Of a stretch of 51,692 nt of DNA, positions 43,069 to 51,496 are shown piece by piece. The first letter of the stretch is position 1; each line of letters starts with the position of its first letter. The position numbers and the translations under genes were made by a program. The notes beneath the pieces were generated by a model, which worked only from the letters and a program-made list of their open reading frames with translations, made no database searches and was not told the DNA's origin. The stretch covers positions 1 through 51,692 of the forward strand of contig DASRZP010000023.1 in the NCBI GenBank assembly GCA_035686305.1, given 5' to 3'. Origin of the DNA: Thermodesulfovibrionales bacterium. GTDB taxonomy: Bacteria > Nitrospirota > Thermodesulfovibrionia > Thermodesulfovibrionales > UBA9159.

Positions 43069-43717
43069 GGAGCCGATCCCTCAGCCTCACCACAAGTTCC
43101 CGGTAATTCTTTGCATGAAAGAAGGCTGAGCCCATAACGAGTATTCCGGCGCCCGCTTCGACCACTTCCCGCGCGTTCTCATATTTGATGCCGCCGTCTA
43201 CCTCAATGACTGCAGAAAGCCCCCTTTCACTGAGCATCCCCTTCACCATACGGACCTTCTCGATCGCCTGGGGTATGAAATTCTGTCCGCCAAAACCGGG
43301 ATTGACGGACATGATCAGGACAAGGTCAACCTCTGAGAGAATGCTGTCGAGACTCCAGACGGGCGTTGCTGGATTTATCGAGACCCCTGCCTGAGCACCG
43401 CTTTCTCTTATCCAGTGCACGGTCCTGTGAAGATGGACTGAGGCCTCTGCATGGACGGTGAGATAGTGGGCGCCTGCATTGATAAAGTCCTTCAGGTACC
43501 TGTCGGGCTCTTCGATCATAAGGTGGACATCGAGAGGGAGGTTCGTGACCTTCCTGATCGCCTCTACAATGAAGGGTCCTATTGTTATGTTCGGAACAAA
43601 GTGGCCGTCCATGATGTCAAGGTGCAGCATATCGGCGCCGGCTGATTCTGCCGCCTTGATCTCATCGCCCAGCCTCATGAAATCAGCTGAAAGAATCGAG
43701 GGTGCGAGCTTAATCAT
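43058..43717 (-). CDS. rpe: Ribulose-phosphate 3-epimerase
   Basis: A 219-residue TIM-barrel enzyme that interconverts ribulose- and xylulose-5-phosphate in the pentose phosphate pathway. Metal and catalytic residues are all visible: APSILSADFMRLGDE, HLDIMDGHFVPNITIGP, DVHLMIEEPDRY, TVHAE, MSVNPGFGGQNFIP, EVDGGIKYEN and VMGSAFF. Length normal. It begins seven bases after the PASTA gene's stop and overlaps the TPR gene. Very secure. Confidence 0.96.
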   Translation of the reverse strand: MIKLAPSILSADFMRLGDEIKAAESAGADMLHLDIMDGHFVPNITIGPFIVEAIRKVTNLPLDVHLMIEEPDRYLKDFINAGAHYLTVHAEASVHLHRTVHWIRESGAQAGVSINPATPVWSLDSILSEVDLVLIMSVNPGFGGQNFIPQAIEKVRMVKGMLSERGLSAVIEVDGGIKYENAREVVEAGAGILVMGSAFFHAKNYRELVVRLRDRLHGK

Positions 43718-43724
43718 CGAGACG

Positions 43725-44423
43725 TTATTCTCCTTCCAGTTGCAGAATGACGGTTTCTCCTGATCGAAAGAGCGTATTCTGTCTCGGCTTCTGTGCCTTG
43801 ATCCTTTGCCCCTGGCCCGTAAACTCTACCTTCAGGCCGAGTTTTTCAGAGAGACTCAAAGCATCGTCCCTGCTCTTGCCAAGAAAATCGGGGCAAAAAT
43901 AGAGTATATCATAAGGCCCCGAACTGACGACAAGAGAAAGGGAATCCTTCAATGCCTCATCAGGCTCAGGCCGCTGAGAAAGGATCCTGTCCCTCGCTAC
44001 CGTGTCCGAATGTATGCGGATGACCTTCTCGACCTTCAGTCCGCTTCTCGCAAGGGTCGTTTCTGCTTCCTGAAGTGTCTGGCCTATCAGGTCAGGGACA
44101 AACTGGACCTTCGGGCCCTTGCTTAGGAAAACCTTTATCCCCCGCTCTTCCTTGACTTTGTTTCCCGAAGGAATGTCCTGCCGTAGAATGCGGCCGGACG
44201 GTATTATAGGGTCGTAATCTTCGCCTTCTACCTTCAGAAACAACCCACTCTTGCTCAGGAGTTCGTTCGCCTCGATCACGGTCTTTCCCTTCAGGTCCGG
44301 CACATCAACGGTCTTGCTAAAGCTCATCACTTTGAAGGTGAGATAGCCTGACAATAACCCCATGAGGAGAAACCCGAAGATATAGACGGGTATCATCAAG
44401 ACCTTCTTCACGCCTTTCTGCAC
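43725..44423 (-). CDS. PASTA-domain membrane protein
   Basis: A 232-residue protein with a short cytoplasmic start, one transmembrane helix (about 10-30: MIPVYIFGFLLMGLL) and three PASTA domains outside, each opening with a VPDL- or FCPDFLG-type motif (VDVPDLKGKTVIEANELL, FVPDLIGQTLQEAE, FCPDFLGKSRDDAL). PASTA domains bind peptidoglycan muropeptides; here there is no kinase or transpeptidase domain, so it is a bare sensor or anchor. Its start overlaps the rsmB stop by 16 bases. Location in a translation-linked operon is common for it. Confidence 0.88.
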   Translation of the reverse strand: MQKGVKKVLMIPVYIFGFLLMGLLSGYLTFKVMSFSKTVDVPDLKGKTVIEANELLSKSGLFLKVEGEDYDPIIPSGRILRQDIPSGNKVKEERGIKVFLSKGPKVQFVPDLIGQTLQEAETTLARSGLKVEKVIRIHSDTVARDRILSQRPEPDEALKDSLSLVVSSGPYDILYFCPDFLGKSRDDALSLSEKLGLKVEFTGQGQRIKAQKPRQNTLFRSGETVILQLEGE

Positions 44424-45718
44424 AGTCTCACCCCGAAGAAACCATCCATTTCGTTCTTGTGGGGATAGGTCCGGAAGAATCCATTCTTCATAAATCCCCT
44501 GAGAAAGGAAACGTCACTGTCTATAATAAAGAAATCTCCCGAATCCTTCAAGAACTCTCTGAGGACAGCTTCACCTTCCTCGGTCTCTGTCGAACAGACC
44601 GAGTATACCATGATGCCGCCGCGCTTCAACATCCTTGACACAGAACGCAAAAGCCCGATCTGTCTTGATCTGAATTCCAGGAGGTCCTTTGGCGTGTGGC
44701 GGTACTTGACGTCTGGATTGCGGCGTACAACACCGAGAGAAGAGCAGGGTGCGTCAAGGAGAATCCTGTCAAAGGGTCTTTCCTGAGCATATTCGGCAAT
44801 ATCGGCGACCAAGGTCCTTATTGATGAAAGACCGAGAACGGATACATTTTCCTTGAGACGTACAATTCTTGAAGGATTACTGTCAACGGCGAGAATTTCA
44901 CCCTCGTCTTCAATAAGCTGGGCAATGTGAGTAGTCTTTCCGCCCGGCGCAGCGCATGCATCGAGTATCCGCTCGTTCCGCTGCGGCCCAAGGAGATAGG
45001 AAATGAGTTGTGATGCCTCATCCTGGACAACGAGAGAATCCTTCCAGGGCAGTTCCCTGAATGAGTAGGATTCCTTCAGTCGAATACCATCGGGAGAGAA
45101 GGGCGTTGGTTCGGCCGCGATCTGCATTTCCGAGAGGTTTTTGATCATCTCTTCCCTTTTACTCCTCAGGGTGTTCACCCTCAGCGTCAGGGGAGGTATC
45201 CTGTTATTCGCCTCCGCAAGGGCCGCTGCTTCGGCCTCGCCGAAACGGCTGATCCATCGCCTGATAAGCCACTCGGGATGGGACGTCCTGAGGGCAATGT
45301 TCCGGGGGCCCTTTTCACGACTGACGTTGTCCAGTGAAAGCCTCACGGCGTCGATGTTGCGGAGGAGGTTTCTCAGGACGCCATTCACCACTTCAGGCCT
45401 GCCCGTCTTCTTCTCCATCTCTACAGCCTCGTGAACGGCAGCCCATTCCGGAACCCGCGTGAAGAGTACCTGGAAGAGGGCGAGTCTCAGGTTATTCAGC
45501 GTTCCGCGCCCGAGACCGGACGGCTTTTTAAGGAACCCCCTCAGTATCCAGTCAAGGATATCACGGTGCCGCAAAACCCCGTAGGTAAGTTCCATGAGGA
45601 ATGCCCTGTCCTTGCTGTCAAGGGAGACAGCAAGGTCTTCAAGGACGTCCTTTGGTTTTCGCCCTTGTCCCTCGATATCCTCCAAGGCCCTTAAGGACAG
45701 TTCTCTGGAAGTCGCCAT
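44408..45718 (-). CDS. rsmB: 16S rRNA (cytosine967-C5)-methyltransferase
   Basis: A 436-residue RsmB/Sun. I start at ATG 45718 (ATSRELSLRALEDIE), since the longer frame adds residues without family match. The NusB-like RNA-binding domain covers about 1-135 and the methyltransferase domain about 220-435, with the SAM motif DACAAPGGKTTHIAQL, ILLDAPCSSLGVVRRNPD and the catalytic Cys in YSVCSTETEE. It methylates C967 of 16S rRNA. DUF116 lies 39 bases upstream. Motifs are all intact. Confidence 0.94.
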   Translation of the reverse strand: MATSRELSLRALEDIEGQGRKPKDVLEDLAVSLDSKDRAFLMELTYGVLRHRDILDWILRGFLKKPSGLGRGTLNNLRLALFQVLFTRVPEWAAVHEAVEMEKKTGRPEVVNGVLRNLLRNIDAVRLSLDNVSREKGPRNIALRTSHPEWLIRRWISRFGEAEAAALAEANNRIPPLTLRVNTLRSKREEMIKNLSEMQIAAEPTPFSPDGIRLKESYSFRELPWKDSLVVQDEASQLISYLLGPQRNERILDACAAPGGKTTHIAQLIEDEGEILAVDSNPSRIVRLKENVSVLGLSSIRTLVADIAEYAQERPFDRILLDAPCSSLGVVRRNPDVKYRHTPKDLLEFRSRQIGLLRSVSRMLKRGGIMVYSVCSTETEEGEAVLREFLKDSGDFFIIDSDVSFLRGFMKNGFFRTYPHKNEMDGFFGVRLCRKA

Positions 45719-45757
45719 CAGATTGTGACCATAGGGGCGGGGTAATCCCCCCATACC

Positions 45758-46282
45758 TTATGGTCCACAGAAAAACGCAATGGCCTCCTTGACTCTCTCA
45801 AGGCTGACCTTCGTGTTGAAACAGGGCCCAAAGGGACGTTCATTCGAAATGCCGAGGACCGGGAGCGGATAGGAGTCTGCAATGCCGCTGCTGAGGTCCC
45901 TCTCGCAGGCAACGGCAACAATCGCCTCAGGACGGAGGTCCCTCACGATCTTCCTCGCCAGATTTCCGCCTGTCGCCACGAAGAGATCAAGCTTGTTGTC
46001 ATCAGCGATCTGAATGAGGTCTTTGATCTCGCATTTTCCGCACCGTTTACATTTGTAGATATTGTGAGTGATTCGTATGTCGCATTCGTTTATCTGAAGA
46101 CAGTGGGGAAGGAGAAGGAGTATCCTCTTCGCCTTTGGCTTTTCCATTCTCACCAGTCTGTTATTGAGACTTATGATAAGGGCCTGGAGCCCCTCCTTCC
46201 GCTCCTTTGAGAAAGACCCGATGAGCATGAAAAGGGGATGGAGGACCTTGAGTGTCAGACCTCGCGGCCACCTTTCCATCAT
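45758..46282 (-). CDS. DUF116 cysteine-motif protein
   Basis: A 174-residue DUF116 protein. ILLLLPHCLQ, the four-cysteine patch CKRCGKCEI preceded by NECDIRI, VATGGNLARKIV and AVACERDLSSGI are the conserved blocks, suggesting a metal or iron-sulfur site. DUF116 genes very often sit between fmt and rsmB or with deformylase, as here. Activity unknown. ATG 46282 overlaps the fmt stop. The N-terminal 30 residues hold a hydrophobic segment (LHPLFMLIGSF) that may touch the membrane. Confidence 0.87.
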   Translation of the reverse strand: MMERWPRGLTLKVLHPLFMLIGSFSKERKEGLQALIISLNNRLVRMEKPKAKRILLLLPHCLQINECDIRITHNIYKCKRCGKCEIKDLIQIADDNKLDLFVATGGNLARKIVRDLRPEAIVAVACERDLSSGIADSYPLPVLGISNERPFGPCFNTKVSLERVKEAIAFFCGP

Positions 46283-47199
46283 CCGACCTTCATCCCCTTT
46301 GCGAGCCTCCTGCCCTGCAAAAAGGCCGAGACAGACATGGGTCTCTTCCCGGAGGGCTGGATTTCGATGATGGAGAGAAGACCTTCACCGGTACCGATAA
46401 TGAGGTCCCTCTCGTCAGCTTTCTCTATGAGACCGGCTGACCCCTTGTCTGGCAAGGGACGCGCATTGAGGATCCTTACCATCTCGCCGTTCATATAACA
46501 GAAGGCGCCGGGCCATGGCTGCATGCCGCGAACGAAGTGATCGATCTCAAGAGCTGTTCGTGACCAATCTATTCTGCCGTCTTCTTTTCTCAGTATTGGG
46601 GCAAAGGTCGGCTCTCCTGTCTGGGGGACGGGTTTGAGAGAACCCTCCCGTATCCCCTTCAGCGTCTCGATAAGTAAAGAGGCCCCGACTTCAGAAAGGT
46701 TGATACCGAGACTCCCTGCCGTGTCCTCAGCAGTTATCGCCACTTCCCTCTTGAGGAGCACAGGGCCGGTGTCGAGTCCCTCGTCCATGAGCATTGTCGT
46801 GACTCCAGTCTTCTCTTCACCCCTTAAGATTGCCCAGGCTATGGGCGCTGCCCCCCGGTATTTCGGGAGGAGTGAAGCATGGACATTGATGCAGCCCTTT
46901 TGAGGTGTTTCGAGCAGTGCTTTTGGAAGTATTTTGCCGTAAGCAACTACAATGAGGAACTCAGGTTTTGAGGATGCTATCTCTTCAAGGAATTTTCCCT
47001 CTCTCAGGGATGTCGGCTGAATGACGGGAAGCCCTGCTTCAAGGGCAGCAATCTTCACGGCTGGCTGTGCGAGCTTGTGCCCCCTTCCCTTGATCTTATC
47101 CGTCTGCGTGACCACAAAGCTCACATCTTCGCCCTCCCCGAGTAAGGCCCTGAGTGAGGGAACGGCAAAGTCAGGCGTGCCGAAAAAAATGATGGACAA
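46279..47199 (-). CDS. fmt: Methionyl-tRNA formyltransferase
   Basis: A 306-residue Fmt, transferring formyl from 10-formyl-tetrahydrofolate to initiator Met-tRNA. IIFFGTPDFAVPSLRALL opens the Rossmann domain; catalytic NVHASLLPKYRGAAPIAWA holds the Asn-His-Ser signature and GVTTMLMDEGLDTGPVLL the Asp; the OB-like C-domain starts near residue 210 with QPWPGAF. Seventeen bases separate it from def. All motifs are intact. Confidence 0.96.
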   Translation of the reverse strand: MSIIFFGTPDFAVPSLRALLGEGEDVSFVVTQTDKIKGRGHKLAQPAVKIAALEAGLPVIQPTSLREGKFLEEIASSKPEFLIVVAYGKILPKALLETPQKGCINVHASLLPKYRGAAPIAWAILRGEEKTGVTTMLMDEGLDTGPVLLKREVAITAEDTAGSLGINLSEVGASLLIETLKGIREGSLKPVPQTGEPTFAPILRKEDGRIDWSRTALEIDHFVRGMQPWPGAFCYMNGEMVRILNARPLPDKGSAGLIEKADERDLIIGTGEGLLSIIEIQPSGKRPMSVSAFLQGRRLAKGMKVG

Positions 47200-47216
47200 C
47201 TTGCCTCCTGAAGAGA

Positions 47217-47726
47217 TTAGACCTTCGAAAGGGCCTTCTGGAAGCGTTTCTTGAAAAACTCTCTCTTGATGCTGCTGATTCTGTCGATGAGCAATATACC
47301 GTTGAGGTGATCGATTTCATGTTGAAAAGCCCGGGAGAGCAGCCCTTCGGCCTCAATCTCGACAGCCTTTCCCTCTCTGCTAAGGCCCCTCACCGTAATC
47401 CTTTCACTTCTCTTTACCGTCGTGTGATATTCGGGAAGGCTGAGGCATCCCTCCTCGCTCTCGATCTCCCCTTGCGCATTGACGAGCTCGGGATTGATCA
47501 ATACGATGAGCGGGGTCCTTTCCTCTTCCCTGATGCTTACATCGATAACGATCAGCCTGCCTGATACTCCTACCTGAGGGGCTGCGAGGCCGATACCCGG
47601 CGCAGCATACATCGTCTCGATCATATCGTCTATGAGACGCTGTACCGCCTTGTTAATCTCGCTTATCGGCGCGGCCTTCTGCGAGAGGACCTTTTCAGGA
47701 TATTCTTTGATTTCGAGCACTGCCAT
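47217..47726 (-). CDS. def: Peptide deformylase
   Basis: A 169-residue deformylase that removes the formyl group from new proteins, using Fe2+ or Zn2+. Motif 1 GIGLAAPQVG, motif 2 EGCLSLP with the metal Cys, and motif 3 QHEIDHLNG with the two His and catalytic Glu are intact. It is the first gene of a ten-gene minus-strand operon through aroE. The ATG at 47726 has no Shine-Dalgarno sequence, and TATAAT lies six bases before it, so the message may be leaderless. Confidence 0.96.
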   Translation of the reverse strand: MAVLEIKEYPEKVLSQKAAPISEINKAVQRLIDDMIETMYAAPGIGLAAPQVGVSGRLIVIDVSIREEERTPLIVLINPELVNAQGEIESEEGCLSLPEYHTTVKRSERITVRGLSREGKAVEIEAEGLLSRAFQHEIDHLNGILLIDRISSIKREFFKKRFQKALSKV

Positions 47727-47731
47727 AAAGT

Positions 47732-47737
47732 ATTATA
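47732..47737 (-). promoter_or_regulatory. -10 element directly before def
   Basis: A perfect TATAAT on the minus strand (47732-47737). A start site about seven bases downstream coincides with the def ATG. The -35 region (CGATTT at 17 bases) is poor. The same segment contains a possible plus-strand TAAAAT for purC at 47753-47758. Confidence 0.4.
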
Positions 47738-47797
47738 TCAAAACCAGTTCGCTAAAATCGAGGACGCAAGACACCATGATCCGCAGACGGAGGAACA

Positions 47798-48682
47798 ATG
47801 TCCAACCATAAAATTGTATTACGAACAGAGATGCCTGATGTTGGAGAACCAAGGAGGGGCAAGGTCAGGGATATATACGACCTCGGAAAACATCTCCTCC
47901 TTATAGCAACCGACAGGATATCTGCCTTCGATGTTGTCCTTCCGAGCGGAATTCCCGGAAAGGGGTGGGTTCTGACGCAGATATCGATCTTCTGGTTCAG
48001 GCAGATGGAAGGGATCGTCGGGAACCATATCGTTGCCACCGAGGTGTCCGACTTTCCGGCGATCCTCCAGAAATATCGTGGCATCCTCGAAGGGAGAAGC
48101 ATGCTCGTGAAGAAGGCAGCGCCCCTGGCGATCGAATGTATCGTAAGAGGCTATCTCTCCGGAAGCGGATGGAAGGAATACAGGGACAACGGTACGGTCT
48201 GCGGTATTTCTCTGCCGAAGGGTCTTGTTGAATCAGGCCGCCTCGACGAACCGATCTTTACCCCCAGCACAAAGGCGGAAGAAGGCCATGATAGGAATAT
48301 CGCCTTTGAAGAGGCCGCGAAGATCGTCGGAAAGGAGGTCGCCGAGAAGGCAAGAGAATTGAGTCTAAGTGTCTATTCAAGGGCAAGGGAAATTGCCGAG
48401 AAGAGGGGCATCATCATTGCCGATACCAAATTCGAGTTCGGTATTCATGATGGTGAATTGATCCTCATAGACGAAGTCCTCACCCCCGACTCTTCCCGGT
48501 TCTGGTCGATCCGTGATTACCGGCCCTGCAAGGGGCAGGACAGTTTTGACAAGCAGATCGTCCGAGACTATCTCCTCACCCTCGACTGGGACAAGACACC
48601 TCCGGGTCCTGTCCTTCCCGATGAAATTATAGCAAAGACTGCTGAGCGGTACAGGGAGATCATGGAGATACTGACGGGATAG
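47798..48682 (+). CDS. purC: Phosphoribosylaminoimidazole-succinocarboxamide synthase
   Basis: A 294-residue SAICAR synthetase of purine biosynthesis, of the longer bacterial and fungal type. [29 protein letters not shown] in parts, [34 protein letters not shown] and LTPDSSRFW are intact. It is intact despite a second copy of its 3' end at 49537-49785. It is divergent from def. Its stop at 48682 is followed by the accessory segment. Confidence 0.96.
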   Translation: MSNHKIVLRTEMPDVGEPRRGKVRDIYDLGKHLLLIATDRISAFDVVLPSGIPGKGWVLTQISIFWFRQMEGIVGNHIVATEVSDFPAILQKYRGILEGRSMLVKKAAPLAIECIVRGYLSGSGWKEYRDNGTVCGISLPKGLVESGRLDEPIFTPSTKAEEGHDRNIAFEEAAKIVGKEVAEKARELSLSVYSRAREIAEKRGIIIADTKFEFGIHDGELILIDEVLTPDSSRFWSIRDYRPCKGQDSFDKQIVRDYLLTLDWDKTPPGPVLPDEIIAKTAERYREIMEILTG

Positions 48683-48686
48683 AAGG
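48349..48686 (+). repeat. purC 3'-end duplication, left copy (inside intact gene)
   Basis: This 338-base segment of purC, from GGCAAGAGAATTGAG to GGGATAGAAGG just after the stop, recurs at 49537-49785 with an inner gap. The last block of about 140 bases is almost identical between copies. Confidence 0.85.
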
Positions 48687-48737
48687 CTGAAGGGGTTTGA
48701 AAGGAAGGGAAGAGATTCGTAGAAAGGGAATCTCTTA

Positions 48738-49190
48738 TTATTTATGCCTCCCCGGTGACGGTCTCTTCCGCTCCTTCTTAAGTTTTTCTTTCTTGTAGAA
48801 CGTCAGGAATTCTTTAGGCGAAAGAACATTGACATCTTGACACTTCTCATAAGGAAAATGATCTCGGTTTCCCGTGACAAGGCATGCCACCCCGTTCGCC
48901 ACAGCGGCCTCAAGGAACGGTTCGTCGTCGGGATCGGGAAGGGAGAAGGCAAGGGGCGAGGATGCCGCCGCCTTACCCTGATGAACAATATAGTCGAGAA
49001 GCGCGGCAACCTTCTCTTCCTCAAAGCCGAACTTCGGCCTGCGTAAGACTTCAGCATACTCTGAGATTATACGGGCATCGAAGGAAAGCGTGATCTCGCC
49101 GGAAGAAACCATGAGTACAATCTCTCCGCAGGCGCCGAATGGAGACAGAAGGCCCGCAACGAGGACGTTAGTGTCGAGCACGATGTTCAT
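48738..49190 (-). CDS. PIN-domain toxin (COG1569-like)
   Basis: A 150-residue PIN ribonuclease toxin. The first acidic residue lies in NIVLDTNVLVAGLLSPFG, further acids in SEYAEVLRRPKFG and PDPDDEPFLEAA, and the closing one in LVTGNRDHF, so the metal site is complete. Free toxin would cleave RNA. The 49190 ATG overlaps the antitoxin stop by four bases. A basic tail (KKEKLKKERKRPS) ends it. The toxin fragment at 27115 starts in the same way. Confidence 0.88.
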   Translation of the reverse strand: MNIVLDTNVLVAGLLSPFGACGEIVLMVSSGEITLSFDARIISEYAEVLRRPKFGFEEEKVAALLDYIVHQGKAAASSPLAFSLPDPDDEPFLEAAVANGVACLVTGNRDHFPYEKCQDVNVLSPKEFLTFYKKEKLKKERKRPSPGRHK

Positions 49191-49474
49191 CGAGTCCGCT
49201 TCTTACGGACCGTCTTTATTTCCGCATCTATATCTTTCATGAGCAGCTTGTCCTTTCCCTGCTCTACAGAGCTGCGTTGTAACGATGTGACCGCCTCGAC
49301 CGCGCGCGCCCGGCGGAAAGCCGCAAGCGACTCTTCAAGATTAGACTCGTTAATAGCCGCAAGTATGGCTATTGGGCGTCCGTTGCTCGTGACGACCATC
49401 TCCCTCTCCTTCGGAAGCTCTTTCCAAACCTGTGCCGACTTGCCCCTCAAATCTCTAACGCTCAAGAATTTCAT
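49187..49474 (-). CDS. Phd/YefM-type antitoxin
   Basis: A 95-residue antitoxin. ATG 49474 is preferred over the longer frame, as AAAGGAGG stands eight bases before it. KFLSVRDLRGKSAQVWKEL followed by MVVTSNGRPIAIL is the Phd/YefM DNA-binding fold, and the C-terminal KDIDAEIKTVRKKR is the toxin-binding tail. It should repress the pair and neutralise the PIN toxin. Confidence 0.88.
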   Translation of the reverse strand: MKFLSVRDLRGKSAQVWKELPKEREMVVTSNGRPIAILAAINESNLEESLAAFRRARAVEAVTSLQRSSVEQGKDKLLMKDIDAEIKTVRKKRTR

Positions 49475-49528
49475 AACCGTGTCCTCCTTTGTATATTCTA
49501 TTATGTACACAACTGTCATCCGAGTCAA

Positions 49529-49868
49529 TCTGTTTGGGCAAGAGAATTGAGCCTGAAGGTCTATTCAAAGGTAAGAAAAATGGCGGAGAAGAAGGGCATC
49601 ATCATTGCAGATACGAAACTTGGCCGGCAAGGTACAGGATAGTTTTGACAAGCAGATCGTCCGTGACTATCTCCTCACCCTCGACTGGGACAAGACGCCT
49701 CCGGGTCCTGTCCTTCCCGATGAAATTATAGCAAAGACTGCTGAGCGGTACAGGGAGATCATGGAGATATTGACGGGATAGAAGGTGGCGGCTTTGGGAA
49801 GGAAGGTATGAGAGCAAATTAGAGAAGCCTTTTGTCTAAATTTCAAAATTTCACAATTACACCTTCCG
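49529..49868. other. Gene-free stretch built mainly of the purC copy
   Basis: Apart from the duplicated purC end it has an AT-rich tail (49806-49868) before the DUF4928 stop, with no terminator that I can assign. Confidence 0.5.
49537..49785 (+). pseudogene. Duplicated, deleted purC 3' fragment
   Basis: A second copy of the end of purC. The first about 80 bases (from GGCAAGAGAATTGAG to CATTGCAGATACGAAACT) have many substitutions, about 90-100 bases are missing, and the rest (from GACAGTTTTGACAAGCAG-like to GACGGGATAGAAGG) is nearly identical to the real gene. It is not translated as an enzyme. The toxin-antitoxin pair lies between the two copies. Confidence 0.85.
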
Positions 49869-50444
49869 TCACAAATTCCTTGGTATCTCAACCAACATCG
49901 ACTTGTCCTTCTCAGCCGTGTTGATGCGATCATTATAGGTTACAAGAAGGCGTCTGAAAGCACTTTTCCTCTTGTCTCTATCAAAACATGAGGACCATTC
50001 GATATTTTGACTGACAAACGACTCTATTGAACAGACGTCAATGCGGCCTTCCACCGTAAGGTCGGCATTTAGACGGGCCGCGGCGAGAACCCTGTCTGGT
50101 ACCAGGACAAAGACTCTATAGCCATCATCAAGAGTCTGTCGATAGTTCTCAAAAATACTGATAAAGGGCGAGGCCGTCACACAAAAGGCAGTGTCGCCGA
50201 CAAAAAAGTCTCCGGGTTTGCCCCTCGTATCAGCGGCGCTGTCATAGGGTGCATTTCTTAGCAGGATGTCAGGAAATGTCATTTGGAGGCTCGCACCGAT
50301 CAGATGATATGCGGCCTCGCCTTCCTTCCCGTTCTTCCGTGCCTCTTCCAAAAGATTATGGACGTTATACCATGTCGGCAACTTCAAATCAAAGTTTATA
50401 ACTGTTTTCCTGCTGTCTGTGTTGGAGACATAAGCACCTCTCAT
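49869..50444 (-). CDS. DUF4928 restriction-associated protein
   Basis: A 191-residue protein that reads like DUF4928: EARKNGKEGEAAYHLIGA, the FPDILLRNAP, RGKPGDFFVGDTAFCVT and YRVFVLVPD blocks and IESFVSQNI. Members are found beside cytosine methyltransferase restriction systems and Vsr-like nucleases; a nuclease role is suspected but not shown. The PGDF-x-x-GDTAF acid pair could be catalytic. ATG 50444 overlaps the end of the Mrr gene by four bases. It seems intact. Confidence 0.7.
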   Translation of the reverse strand: MRGAYVSNTDSRKTVINFDLKLPTWYNVHNLLEEARKNGKEGEAAYHLIGASLQMTFPDILLRNAPYDSAADTRGKPGDFFVGDTAFCVTASPFISIFENYRQTLDDGYRVFVLVPDRVLAAARLNADLTVEGRIDVCSIESFVSQNIEWSSCFDRDKRKSAFRRLLVTYNDRINTAEKDKSMLVEIPRNL

Positions 50445-51441
50445 CTAAAGGTTTCGACGTTTAAGCCGCTCCTGATAACCATCGATGAAAGCCTCGGCCC
50501 ATCAATGAGAGTTATAGAAAGCTTCGACTTATGCTGCGCTTCCATAACAGCGGCGCGTGTATAATGACTCGTCGTGATAAATATGCCTTTAGCTGTAGTA
50601 CTGAGCGCTCCTCTGAAATTGTTAATCTCGACATTACCAATGGCATGTCGCCAGCGTTTTACTTGCGCCTGCACATGCGTACCGGCAAAAAAATCGTTCG
50701 CATTATCGACATAGGCATTAATATCAATACCTCCATCGCCGGACATAGCAGTTAGGGAACATCTTGAAAGCCGTTTTTCTCCATGAGTTCTTTTACAAGA
50801 TGCTCAAAGCTGTAGGGTGGCACCCGTACTAACAGACTTCGTACGTTTTCAATCTTGTAAAGATCGCGTGTATTATTGGAAACGGCTTCGTCGATCTCCG
50901 CCACTTCTCGTTCAAGGTCCGCAAAAGTATTCTTCGTGCGAGATTCGCTTAGCAGATGGCCGGAGATGGCTGCAGCTTGTTCAATAGGTACAATACTTGG
51001 ATTCCCATGAATACGGAATTCAAACAACCATACTTTTCGCAAAACACCGCGTTTATCAGCCTGAATCTCCTGATAATGACGGAGAAGTTCCAAGAGACCT
51101 AAGAAGCGGTACGTTTGGCGGCCCACATTGATGAATCCGAAGAAGGGCACCGGATTGGAATATTGCTCGATGAGCCTTTTGTTTCTACCTAAAAGCTGTT
51201 GGTCGCCTTCACGGCCCTGAGCAGTATAGGTGAGGATATCGCCTTCTATTCGGTCATTATAAGGGTTTTCTGAAAGTATACGACCCGATTCCTCAGCCGC
51301 CGTCATAATTGCCAAATGGCGCAAATGCTTTCTGGCATCCACTGACGGACGAATCCCACCGAGATTTTCTAGGTCTAAGGCGAATCGAACTTGATCATTT
51401 GTGTATTCTTCGCCTATGTGAAATTCCTTCACAACGTTCAT
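50441..51441 (-). pseudogene. Mrr-family restriction endonuclease with frameshift
   Basis: The 230-codon frame from 51441 stops at 50752 just after FEHLVKELMEKNGFQDV, and the next 101 codons from 50746 start MSGDGGIDINAY and give QVKRW, FITTSHYT and LIDG. These are the two parts of one Mrr_cat domain, with the catalytic D and Q-x-K in the second. Adding one base near 50750 restores DVPLTAMSGDGG. The N-terminal part (about 1-140) has DRIEGDILTYTAQGREGDQQ, resembling SRA/YDG-like readers of modified bases. One frameshift is the only damage seen, so a sequencing error cannot be excluded. Confidence 0.75.
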
Positions 51442-51496
51442 AATTCTAAAACACTAGCCCAAGAGGCTGAGAATTCTTTTTCGTGAAAACCTTTAC

